Shown one piece after another: positions 48,360 to 59,637 of a stretch of DNA of 64,000 bases (position 1 is its first letter; each line of letters starts with the position of its first letter). The stretch is from contig OX388346.1 of assembly GCA_947579665.1 (NCBI GenBank), positions 91,204,615-91,268,614 of the forward strand, written 5' to 3'. The DNA is from Sympetrum striolatum. Lineage: Eukaryota; Arthropoda; Insecta; Odonata; Libellulidae. The position numbers and the translations under genes were made by a program. Below the pieces are notes generated by a model. It had not been told where the DNA came from. It did not search any database and saw only the letters and a program-made list of their open reading frames with translations.

Positions 48360-50240
48360 ATGCCAAATCATGAAACTAAAAGCCGCGCAGCAGTCATTTT
48401 CCGGTCTGAACGAGTTCTAGATTCCAAAAATGGAATCATCCTGCGTAGAATTCCTTTGGAATCCCTTTATCCCATTGAATGGGCTTGCTTTGATGATAAG
48501 GTGAGAACATTTGCCAGTGAGATCTGTTTTAAGAAGTTAAATACCCTCCGCGATAAACTCACCAGATTATCCCAGAAGACATTACGTAGGATGATTCCAC
48601 CTGCCGCCGAATTTCCTCAAAACTCCCTCCCACAGAGCATGTATTTTACCCGCGAGTGAAGAACCTATCCTACGTTAACTTTTCTGATAACGAAGTTAAC
48701 CTCCTTTCAAAAGGCCTGAATTTTAATTCTTGCCATTGTATCGGTAACGATTTTAAGAATCTGATAGCTGATTGTGAATATATTTTCAACCATCAAGGGA
48801 ATGATCGTTCCTTAAAACATAACTTCACCCATACCATCACTTCAAAAAGGAAAAAAATAGTGTTGCCTTCTTACTTCCCCGAAAATTTACTTCCCAGAAA
48901 ACCTTACTTATCATCATGAATACTGTGGAACATGAAAATCTCGTTATTTCCAAAGCCGACAAAGGAAAGTGCATTGTCATAATAGACAAAAGTAATTACA
49001 CTCAAAAAGTACAAACCTTCATAGAAGACAACCATATATTGAAAATCAACGACCCTACCAACGAACTAAATAAAAAAGTGAAAGAAATGGTGAAAAAGTG
49101 TACAACTGTGCTAAAACCCAAGGATTATTATAAAATATATAATCCAAATCCTCTTCCTCCACGATTATACGCTCTCTTAAAGTTGCATAAACTTGATATC
49201 CCCATCCGCCCAGTTATTTCATGTGTTTCCTCCCCAACCCACAAACTGGCCTCTATAGTGAATGAACTTATTTAAAACTTAACCCTGTTTTCACCTAGAT
49301 ATGGCATCCGAAACTCCATCGACCTTGCTAATAGACTAAAAAATTGGAAATTATATACAAACTCAAAAATTGTTTTTTTGATGTTAATAACCTATTTACA
49401 AACATTCCTAGGAAAGAGGTGTTGTTGCTGTTGGAAAAATTATTGTAAGACAAAATCTTGGACAGAAATGTTGTTCACGATATTTTACTGTTGACAGATT
49501 TATGTATTTCGCAGAATTAGTTTTGTTTGAAAAATCTTTTTTTAATCAACCCGATGGTCTAGCGATGGGGTCTTCCCTCTTGCCAATTTTAGCCGAAATA
49601 TTTTTAGATAATTTTGAGAATAATTTATTTACATATTCCCAGAATGTGACGAAACCCGTATTCTTGTGGTCGAGATTATTGAGATATGTTGACGATGTCC
49701 TTTGTATTTGGAATGGATCCCACAGACAGTTTAATAGCTGTCACACCTAAACCAACAGCACAGTAAAATCAGATTTTCTTTAGAAACAGAGGATAACAAC
49801 AATTTGAACTTCCTAGACTTAACTCTCTCAAAGAATGCAGATTCAATTGAATTTTCTATCTATCGAAAACCGACTTATACGAACCACACAATTCATGCTA
49901 CCTCTAATCATCCAGTCACACATAAAACGCTGCTTTTCATAGTTTTATTCATCGCCTCTTAAATATCCCTCTCTCTCCATCAAACGTTTCTCGGGAACTA
50001 AAAACCATAAAATGCATGGCTCTCTCCAACGGTATTATTATGGAAAAACTTATAGATACCATACTTTCACATGGACAAAGAAAACAAAACATTTTCAGGA
50101 TATATCCCGATTGCTCCATTTCCACGGAAGTACAACGTTGGGAGGAATTATCTTTTCTCGGCCACATCAGTTATCATCTTGCCAATTTTCTTAAATGCTG
50201 TAACAACAGATCCGCTTTCTATACCACGCAGATTGGATAG
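48360..50240 (+). mobile_element. Penelope-like retroelement, decayed
   Basis: Overlapping plus-strand frames together give the Penelope-like order. The N-terminal frame is 48,360-48,659. A 'LSYVNFSDNEVNLLSKGLNF' segment is in 48,656-48,919. The next frame (48,916-49,275) has VISKADKGKCIVIIDKSNY and PRLYALLKLHK..IPIRPVIS. After frameshifts come QPDGLAMGSSLLPILAEIFL (49,502-49,750) and the catalytic YVDD. A FLDLTLSKNA..FSIYRKPT segment with the HPVTHK motif follows at about 49,800-49,930. The frames end near 50,240 without a GIY-YIG endonuclease. Several frameshifts and a stop at 49,273 show that it is inactive. Confidence 0.85.
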
Positions 50241-52414
50241 TAAGAGTGGAACACAGGGTGGAGTGGAGGTGGTGCATCGAATAGATAAGGTGAAGGACGA
50301 GGAATGGGGAAGTTACTCAATGAGGGGAGGGGAGGTTAAATTGCTGCCCCGGGGGGGGGGGGGCGAGGGATGGGAAAGGGAGTAAGCCACGGCGGTGAGA
50401 ATTGGGGAATTGTTATCGTAGACACATTCGTTTAAAATATTGCATTCTGTCATACTTGCATATTAAAAATACCACCTCTTCTAAGGCATCATTTGCCTAG
50501 TAGATGCCAAATGATGCCTAAAAGATGCCATGGCCTCCCCTGTTTCTGTGTATTTCGTATTAATATGAAGAAGTTTCAATTACATGCTTTTTGTCCACTA
50601 TGTCATTCAATAGTTCTCCCTCCTCTTGCCTTGGCTCTATGTCTTCCCTTGGTAACATCTAATTTGACAAACATTTGCTTTCATTAATAAAGACCTAAAG
50701 ACACGATGCAACTCAGCTGTAACAGAAATCTTTCTAAGGAAATTATCCCAATTTTCTTATTCAGAGAAATTAAATGTTATTACTTATTGGGCGGGGAGAA
50801 AACCCCGAGAACAAACCCCTCGAACAGCAAGGGCAAGAACAGTCCGGGCAGTTTTGTGAATCAACTGTCTGTGTGAGGTCATGCCAGCTGACCGAGGATT
50901 CACCCACGTGTTTGCCGTGCGTGGAGACCCGTAAGGAGGAGATGGGTGTCCTGGAGGTTGAGTGCCAACCACAAGCAGAATAGCTGCTGATGCACTTCAA
51001 GTCCAACTGGACTTCTTATACTATCAGGCACAACACTCCTCTTTGGCCCCGAATTCACTGTAAACGGGAGGCCGGACTTCTATTCTTGGTTGGAGATGAC
51101 GTGCACACGATGAATTAGAGTGAACAGAACAACAGGAAAATATTTTCAAAGACACAACCTGGTTGGAAAACAGAGAAAATTTCCGAATCAGGAAAAGATC
51201 GGTGAAATGCTTGGTTTGGAGAGTGAAGCTGAGAGGCTGTGATAGCTTAATAAATTCAGGGAGACTACATTTGCGGAAGATACTACTGGCATCATGCAAC
51301 ACCCCTGCTACTAATCCGATAATGAACATAAGAGAAATAGATGCTAGGACGAGTCTTTTTAAAAATCCAATTTCTTCAAGAACAATACTTCACAATAACC
51401 AAGTAAAGAAATAGTTAAGATCAACTGGTGTTTACTCCCCCTGCCACACCCCGAAAGGCGCCGGGTATTAATATCTATCTAGAAAGAATCTCGATCCTTT
51501 GTGAATTACTAGCCATTTATTCATTTTTACGCAGACATCTTTAGCAGTAATTTTGGCCATCATTTTAACGTAAATTATTTTATAAATCGATATTTACCCC
51601 TTGCACCTGGTTTGGTCGTGCAAACTCTTGACTAGACATAGAGTACATCTTCTTGAGAATAAGTGTAATGTAGTAATGGCCGTATTGTAGAAACATAAGT
51701 TGTTTTACACGCACAGAAAGCATAATAAAAGAACTTTGTGTGAGCTCGATCTTTCAGTTAATTACAGTTAATTTAGCTATGTTTTTTATTTTGCTATGTT
51801 TTGTGCAATCTGCAAAGTTCTATTTATAAATTTTTGCCCATTCTTTGCACTGTTACACTTTGGTGTTAATTCATATTGATCAATAGATTTCGGCAACAAA
51901 TTATTAGAGTGTAAGATATTGGGATTTTTTCAGAAGTGTTTAATTTACGGTAAATTGTCCCATTGAATGAAGCTAAAATGAGGGATCAAATTTATATAGA
52001 TTTAAGAATAAGAAATATTAATATCATGAACCTGAAATATCTTGCCATAACAAATATATCTTGTAATCTAATTGGTAAAAAAATATATTCAAGACCTGAC
52101 GATGAAATTTCACAACTTTTAATGACTAAATATGATGACATACTCTTTATACATAATATTAATAATGATAATAATTAACTTTATTACAGGAATTCTCTTA
52201 CATTTTACAATTAATATAGACATTGTGTTGTATGGAACAAAAATATTAGCATTAATGGAAAATGAAAAATAATCCATTAGGTACAATTGATTGGCATGTA
52301 GTGAATCATGAAAGAATAAAGCTAAAGAAGGTGAAATGTCACAAAATAGCATAAAACAGTACAAGAAAATCTTACAATATTTGATAATATAAAGTAGGAT
52401 ATGATAGCAATAAT
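50240..52414. other. No gene recognised; G-run near 50,350
   Basis: A purine-rich segment with a run of about twelve G lies near 50,349. Short frames at 50,774-50,983 and 51,163-51,414 contain no domain I know. The remainder is AT-rich. Confidence 0.35.
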
Positions 52415-52835
52415 CAGGGCCGTGCGCAGGATTTGCTCGTGGGAGGGGCTTTTCTCACTTAAAAAGTAACTATATTAATACCACTATCAATAATGAACGT
52501 ATACGATGTACGGAGTATGTAGTGCACGTACGGAGAAGTCGGTTGCGCGCTGGTAGCGTGGGATTTTAGGCCCTTTTGTTCGTGAAACACGATTTCTGAC
52601 TGGCGCGAAAGTGTGACTCACCGAGACGAAAGGAGTCCTGACAGACGTTAACATGAAAGTTGAAAGAGGCACTAAATTTTGGAAGAAAAAGTTTACTAAA
52701 TGAAACATTAAATAAAATAATCTCATTTTATCCTATCTTCAAATCATCATTCGTGGAACTTTTTGTATGAAGGATCCTCATGGGGGGGGGGGTTCGAACC
52801 CCCAACCCCCCCCCCCCCCCGTGCGCACGGGCCTG
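52415..52835. mobile_element. Non-autonomous hAT-like MITE
   Basis: CAGGGCCGTGCGCAGG at the left pairs with CGTGCGCACGGGCCTG ending at 52,835. Just inside the right end is a G-run / GGTTCGAACC / C-run palindrome. No transposase is present. An exact 8-bp target duplication is not visible, so the class is inferred from the CAG ends. Confidence 0.55.
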
Positions 52836-52839
52836 CCTA

Positions 52840-53510
52840 TGATTATCTTCACATTACGACCACGGATGAAATACGTCTAATGAAATAAGTTATTTAGAAC
52901 ACTCGAGTTTACTATTGCAATTTACATCGATATTTCACGTTCGTATAAATGCATGCATGAATTAATTAGTGAATCTTGTTCAATTAATTTCTCTTTAGTT
53001 CTTTCGTGATTCGCTCGGTCAGAAATTCAATTACCTGAACCTTCTACGTGACCTCTCTATCCTAAAAATATCTCCACGGCTCAAAAATTGTGCGCCGGTC
53101 TCGAAGCCTAAGTCCGAACATGACACGACCTTCGCGTCCGCCGAAGGTTCTTCCCCATGCCACCAAACACGAGGGTTGAGGTCGATCCGCGATCAAATGC
53201 AGCAATTGGGCTGCGATGCGACTCTCGAAGCTGAGAAAACGAGGGAACATCAGAATAAAGAAGAACAAACGTCCTCAACACCGACAAGAGAACACCTGCA
53301 GACTAGAGTAACAGGTGGCTCTGACTGCTGTGCGATCCGCTTTTGCCGCGTACTGTAACTCGCGTCACCACCCTCTGTTTTACCAGGCCAGAACAAGTTG
53401 CCTCGTGGCAACTGGGAAAAATTTCTAAACAGGAAAAATCTACATCAGTAAAGAAAATTAAAAAATTAAACTTTTTCAATAATTATTATACGAGTAGTAT
53501 CTATTATATA
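52840..53510. other. No gene recognised
   Basis: A moderately GC-rich stretch near 53,080-53,400 holds open frames on both strands without known motifs. Confidence 0.3.
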
Positions 53511-53512
53511 TA

Positions 53513-55797
53513 CAGTAAACCCTCGCTAACACGAATCTCAAGGGACCGGGCAAAGTGTTCGCGTTATGAAAAAATTCGTGTTAACCGTATCGCGGCAAAA
53601 AAGTGCGATTATACTTGCTGATATACTGACGTCTATTATGATGTTGACGTATAAGTAACGATCACAAAAATCTCTATTAAATCTTCCTTTACCAGTTGGT
53701 AGGTAAATATATTCCGTAATTTAATTTTTGCGATAAACTTAAAATAAATTGGTAATTTTCTTTAATTTTACTTCAAAGTCAGGCATTACATAAATTTAGA
53801 AAAATAACCAGTCTTCAAAGTCAACATTTTAGCTTTTATTAGGTTTAACGAAATCATGTAAATTCATTTGCCGAAGGGCGCTAATGGTTCATGCAGTCCA
53901 TTCTAATCCGATCTAAGTTATTGAAAATGGTCCTGGAAACATTTGCCGTTGCTGCATATCTTCGGAGCACATTTAGATCCGTTGTGACTTCTCCACGGGT
54001 GGGAGGCTCAAGTGACTCCTCACTTTCATCCGAAGATGATTCTTTGCTATTCGCGTTTACTTCCTCGTCAGGAAAGGAACATACGGCCGGATCATTGTCA
54101 AACTCCAAATATTCTTCAAACGTTAACTCAACCTGGCAATTTTAAGCAAAAACTCAATTTAAAGATGTTTTAAAGAAGATACAATCAACGCTCAAACTGC
54201 GGAGATATTCTCACGATACTTACCATTGCCGACGAAAGTGTTTGCAAAAGCTCCCATTCCTCAGGTGTGTCCTTTTCAGTAGCCGCTCCTTGTCCAACAG
54301 CATAATCGACATCACTATGGGTCCAAGCCTTATCGAAGCAACTTTTAATATGCTTTGCGGAAACAGATTCCCAAGCTGCTCCAATCGCTCTTATAGCATC
54401 CAAAAGAGTCCAACTAAATGTATCGCTTTCTTCCGCTGCGAGAATCGCTGCTCGTACTAGATGAGTCCGATTATACCTCTTCAGTAGAGCGATGATTCCC
54501 TGATCCAATGGCTGCAACGACTGGTTGTGTTTGGCGGAAAAAACCAAACCTTGATGTTAGTCAACTCCATTTTTCTTAGGTTTGTGGGCAGCGCAGTTGT
54601 CCATCGTGAGCAACACATGACGATTCTGAGCAGCCATACGTCTATTAAATCGCACGAGCCATTCACGAAATGCAGTGCCGTCAATCCATGCCTTCTTGTG
54701 GTGGGTGTAATCGCAGGGCAGCTTTGAAAGATCGATGTGCTTGAAGCATCGGGTTCTCTTCGATATTCCAATCACCTACCATCGTAACTTCTAGCTTCCG
54801 TCCGAATTGCAAGTGAGAACAACGGTCAATCGCTGCTTACTGTGACTGCCTCCATGGCATTTCTCTCCCTTAATGCTCAGAGTGCGGCTTGGCAAGAGGT
54901 TATAAAATACACCCGTTTCGTCCATGTTAAAAACGTCTCGAGGAGAGTACTTTTCTCGAAGAAGTCTAAAATCAGCCAGCCGCTCATTGACACTTCCTTC
55001 GTTCAATTTATTTGCTTCCCCACATATCACTTGCGAAGAGATTCCACGGCGATTTTGAAATCGCCACTGCCAGCCACTGGAGCACTTACAGTCGTTCATT
55101 CCAAAACTGGATGCAATTGACAATGACTTTTGCTGTATAACGGGTCCACTTATAGGCACGTCTGCTGCTCGGACGTGATTAAACCATTCCATTAATTCAT
55201 CTTCGAGGTCCTTAGGATGTGATCCAAGCATGCGCTTTCCTTTCAGCTCAACACCTCCTGATGAAGCCGCTTCGTCAATTTTTTCGTGATTTTTGATTAT
55301 CGCTGACAAACCAATGAGGAGATTTTTAAATACCAAAATCGTGGGCAATCTGAGTTTTCTTCCGTGCTCCGCGTTCCACCTCACTTAATATTTTAAGCTT
55401 CGTTTGAAGATAAATACTCATTTGCTCATTGTAAAAAGATATTTTGTTCCTGCAGCTACAGTTGTTCAGTAAAAACTTACTCACAGTCATCGACACGAGG
55501 AGACTGAGAAAATTCATCCAAACTTACTCCCTGACTCACTCCTTGCCTACCATTCTCACTATCTCATTGGGCCCCTTGCATTTTCTTGGGTGTCTTACTT
55601 ATTATATTGGATGGCCTACATTGTCTTGGGTTATCGTTACAAAACGAGGGACCAAGGCAACGTATTATCCTCAAAGTCATGGTTCTTATTCTGCCAGGCA
55701 GTTCGCCTTAAGCGAACTATATGATTCAAGGGATTGAGGAAACTGTTCGAAATTCGTCTTAACCGAAATTCGTGTTAAACGAACAAAACCCCGTAAG
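53513..55797 (-). mobile_element. pogo/Tigger element, decayed
   Basis: A TA dinucleotide precedes CAGTAAACCCTCGCTAACAC at 53,513, a Tigger-type terminus. Subterminal ATTCGTGTTAA copies occur near both ends (53,573 and 55,767). The right end is degenerate, so its coordinate is approximate. The transposase reads on the minus strand. Confidence 0.8.
53881..55517 (-). pseudogene. pogo/Tigger transposase with CENP-B-type DNA-binding domain, broken
   Basis: The N-terminal helix-turn-helix (55,326-55,517) ends in LKILSEVERGARKKTQIAHD. The next frame (54,791-55,384) continues through the second CENP-B-like helix region (LEDELMEWFNHVRAADVPIS) to the first catalytic Asp in VFNMDETGVFY. The frame at 54,557-54,775 carries the second Asp in LLTMDNCAAH. 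The frame at 54,185-54,547 has QSLQPLDQGIIALLKRY. A C-terminal piece (53,881-54,108) is acidic and ends in a LRRYAATANV-type segment. Frameshifts separate the pieces. Confidence 0.88.
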
Positions 55798-55850
55798 CCA
55801 CTATACCTTCCTGCCGGGACCGTGATACTGGGCCGGTTGTTACAAGAATT

Positions 55851-56292
55851 GAATGCCAAAAAGACTAAGTATAAATTGATATAATGGTATTACTTTCCAT
55901 TTTTTGAGTACGATAGTAGAAGTATTTAATATTTCTCTATATTATTATAACTATATTTGATTAACTGTTTCATTTCTTATTATTCAGAATTTTGATCCAA
56001 ACTTATGCGTCATGAAAGCGCAAAGGAAGGTGTGCTGTGGTGCTTCGAGATGATGCACGGTCAAAGAATGGAATGCCAAAAAGACTAAGTATAAATTGAT
56101 ATAATGGTATTACTTTACATTTTTTGAGTACGATAGAGTAGAAGTATTTAATATTTCTCTATATTATTATAACTGTATTTGATTAACTGTTTTATTTCTT
56201 ATTATTCAGAATTTTGATCCAAACTTATGCGTCATGAAAGCGCGAAGGAAGGTGTGCTCTGGTGCTGCGAGATGATGCATGGTCGAGGAACG
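55851..56292. repeat. Tandem duplication, period about 220 bp
   Basis: Copies start at GAATGCCAAAAAGACTAAGT (55,851 and 56,071) and are nearly identical through GAAGGTGTGCT. A third, truncated start with GAATCCCAAAAAGACTGA lies at 56,293. Confidence 0.85.
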
Positions 56293-56643
56293 GAATCCCA
56301 AAAAGACTGACACTGAGCAAATATGGATGGTCCGCCTGATCTAGCGATGAAATGTGTTCACAGTTAACAATTAAAGCATTCTGAACACGATGGAAGTGGT
56401 CTTAGCGGCCATAATATCAACGTTTTGTTCTTACGGCGCGGCAAAGGTTGCAATGTTAACTCTATGGCAAAGGGGGAGGCAGGCAAAGGGGGGCGCGCGC
56501 GTAATGTTAAGTCTATGGGAGAATGGTTTTTCCCAAATAAAGAATGCAAAACATAAGTAGTTAAGTTTAAATCAGTTTATATAGATAAAAAAACAAGATC
56601 ATTAACGTGTTACACCATTAGAAAAATGAACTAAACGCAATAA

Positions 56644-56943
56644 TTAGTTAACAAACTTGTCGCAAGAATGGTGAAAAGCAGTTTTATGCAAAATAGCATG
56701 TTCAAAGCACAGATAATCTTTGCACCATGAACAGGGAATAACAGCCGGCTCACTGCAGTCACCATCGGTCACATCAGAATAGCTGCATTCAGAAAGTACA
56801 TTATTAAGGAAGCAAAAATCATGAGGACTTATGAAATCAGCAACGTCGCAGTTAAAGCCAGCTTTTTTCCAACAATACATGACCATGTCTTTGAACCGCG
56901 GTGATCGTAAGATGAAGAAGATGAAAGACTGCAGCCATAGCAC
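56644..56943 (-). pseudogene. Uncharacterised C-terminal zinc-binding segment, probably transposon-derived
   Basis: A 99-residue frame ends with VIPCSWCKDYLCFEHAILHK then TAFHHSCDKFVN. The CSWC..LCFxH pattern, a C2/CxH cluster, occurs at the C-terminus of many insect proteins of mobile-element origin. The upstream coding part is missing, and I can assign no function. Confidence 0.35.
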
Positions 56944-57244
56944 TTTATTGCGTGTTTGCAGAAGGAACTTGATCTCATCGATGATTCGAATATTAGTATT
57001 CGAATATTAGTATTTGTGTATAATAGCTCATAAATTTTTCATTCTATTATCTGCAAATTGTTTCATTCATTCAGAATTCCTAGCCTTAATACTGACCATT
57101 ACTAGACCCTCATAGTCTAATTTAGTTTGCATTCCAGTTTTTGTAGTCAGTTTATAGCTGAAACTGTAGTTGAAATCTGTTAATGTAAATAATAATTCAT
57201 TATTTCTATGATCACATTAATAAATGCCACATAGATGCAACATA

Positions 57245-57866
57245 CAGTAGAGGATCGTTTATCCGAACATCTAAACAATGAACACATCCAAACAACGAAC
57301 ATTGCACGATAGATATACAGTAAATTTGAATGCCACCGCTATGCGTGTTTTGCACCAATCTTTTGTAGGTGTGAACGAGTAAGTATTTATACTATATAAA
57401 TTAACCTTCTAGATTGAAAACAATAAGAAGAAAATGTGTCCAGCAGCTAGTTCAAGGGGAGGGAATGTCAAGAGAAAAAGACAGGTGCTGACGTTACAGC
57501 AAAAAGTGGACATAATGAACAAACTAGATTGTGGTGTCATTTCATCCAATCTTCAGCAGGAATACAATATTAGCAGGAAAACTATACATGATATAAAATC
57601 ACAGAAGGACCAAATTCTTTAATTTGTTGCAGAATCTGACTCAACTGTAGTCGTTTCGAAAAGAAAAACCTTGCAGGGAGGGTCATGTACAGTTTTCTTT
57701 AAATAAAAGTTTTCAATAATATTTATTATTCAAATATATTTATTTCAATAAAAGCTTTTTTTTCAGTTCTTTTTTCTGATGCAGGTTAAAATACCTACTG
57801 TCCGAACATATCCTTTATGTAAACTGACCTCGGTCCCGAAAAGTTCAGATAAACAATTCTCTACTG
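57245..57866 (+). mobile_element. 622-bp Tigger deletion derivative with TA target duplication
   Basis: CAGTAGAGGATCGTTTATCC at the left matches the inverted right end CAGTAGAGAATTGTTTATCT, and TA flanks both sides (57,243-57,244 and 57,867-57,868). The catalytic region is deleted. Confidence 0.92.
57434..57622 (+). CDS. CENP-B-type helix-turn-helix remnant of Tigger transposase
   Basis: A 62-codon frame inside the deletion derivative. KRKRQVLTLQQKVDIMNKLD and NLQQEYNISRKTIHDIKSQK make the first DNA-binding helix-turn-helix of jerky/Tigger proteins. The frame is intact from ATG to stop, but the second half of the DNA-binding region and the DDE core are absent. If expressed it could bind element ends; it is more likely a passive relic. 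Confidence 0.6.
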   Translation: MCPAASSRGGNVKRKRQVLTLQQKVDIMNKLDCGVISSNLQQEYNISRKTIHDIKSQKDQIL

Positions 57867-57869
57867 TAT

Positions 57870-59330
57870 ATTGAAGCTATTCTTAAAATGTGGCAAAAAA
57901 TACTAAGGATTTCATTCCAATATAATCCATCATTACTGTCATGAAAAAGTAGAACACAATGCCTTTCATTCAATCATTCCTTAGGTTACTGCTTTCAACT
58001 GCCCACCATACCTTGAAAGGTATCCAAGAAATTTTCCTCACTCTCTCTCTCATTAGAAACTCTCACCAGTTTTCCATAGACTTTCGTTCCTTTGCTTGTC
58101 AAAGCACTCCATCATTTACTCAGTCTATCCATGTTATCTTGAATGTGCTCACTTTGCTACTTTCAACTTCCTTTTTTTCTACTTCCATTAATGGTAAATT
58201 TGCTATCTAAATGGTACAATTCTTTGATCTTTTCATACCATACGAGGTGCCCATTCCATCTCTTTTGTTTGGTTTATATAAATTTTAGGAAAATAAATCT
58301 TCATCCTTTTTTTTTTCAATTGAGTCCTCTATCACAGATCATTTATTGCTATTTCATCTTCAAACTGCAGCATGCTCATTATTTTTTGTATTTATTTTAT
58401 ATACATTTTACCTTTTACATCTTTACCTTGACATTATAGGTATCTCAATACATGTATCAAGAATGAGTCATTAGAGGCAGTGCACATCTCCTTATTCTAG
58501 CTTAGCTTCATTTACTGCTATTGATCATAATTGTTTGCTATCTATAAAGTAAATGGATCAGTCTTCTGGTATGGTAATTTACTCCAGTTTCTTTAAGGAT
58601 TTAGGCTTTCCTTTTCCTGTTAACAGTGTCACAAGCTTTCTCTAGATCTAATGTGGAAATGAAGGCTCTTGCTTATAATTTTAATGTTAAAGTTGTGAAA
58701 ACTTTGTAAAAGATGTACAATGAAATCTTTATTTAATATATAAACACAAAGAAACTTATTTGCTAGTCTCCTTGGAAGTTAAAACCTTCTACTTTGCTGT
58801 TCACTTTGCTTGAAAGAGAAAACTCCTGAACCTCAGTCACAATACCACATACTCCTGAACTATGGAACATGAACCCCCCCAAAAAAAAAAACATACCATT
58901 AGTGCCAAAGCATATAAAAATAGTGTATATATATATATGGTAATCTAATAATTCCATTTGAGTGGTATTATTGCTGAATCTATAAGCATGAAGTACATGT
59001 GCCAATCCTCAAACATTCTAATTTGACGAAAGTGTTACTCCGAGTGAGGTTTCTAAAAGAACTAAATATCAGAGAAGGTTGGCAACTGAAGATTACTGTA
59101 GATTTGATTTTAAAACGAGATATCAGATTTTACTTGGCAAAAAATGCTGACATAAGAATCAATTGAGAAAATTGAAATATAAATCTATGTCAGCCAAATA
59201 CAACCCAACTGAAATATTTCGTGATGGCATAATTATTAACTTCTAAACAATATAGTTCCAGTGATTCAAAGTGATGCAATGTTTTCATATTGTCTACATA
59301 GTGATCCAATAATGCTTATGATAAAAGCTG
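57870..59330. other. No gene recognised
   Basis: AT-rich sequence with hydrophobic pyrimidine-derived frames near 57,960-58,440 that look like decayed repeat DNA. It is probably upstream intron or intergenic sequence of the synaptotagmin gene. Confidence 0.35.
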
Positions 59331-59487
59331 TAAGGGATCATCCACAAATAACGCAAAGTTATCCAATCTTTGACCCCCCCATGTAACGCCTGGGCGGAAC
59401 ATCCCTTTCCCCCATATACCAGGACCGTAACGCCTGGCCAAACCCCCCTCCCCCAAATTGCGTTACATAATTTATGTATGGCTCCTA
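59331..59487. mobile_element. MITE-like element with imperfect terminal inverted repeats
   Basis: AAGGGATCATCCACAAATAA at the left pairs imperfectly with TTACATAATTTATGTATGGC and CTCCT at the right. The centre is C-rich with CGCCTGG repeats. The ends resemble a short element common in insect genomes, but the superfamily was not determined. Confidence 0.55.
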
Positions 59488-59637
59488 AGGGTTTCAAAGC
59501 TCAAATGTTTCTTTGATTTGTTTTAAAAATGGTGAGCAAATAAATAAAGTGAAATATGTGCGAGTTACTTTAGAAGATTTAATCTGTTAGGATAGAAAAA
59601 TTTTAGATTACTTTTATTTCTAGCCCATGATTTAGCC

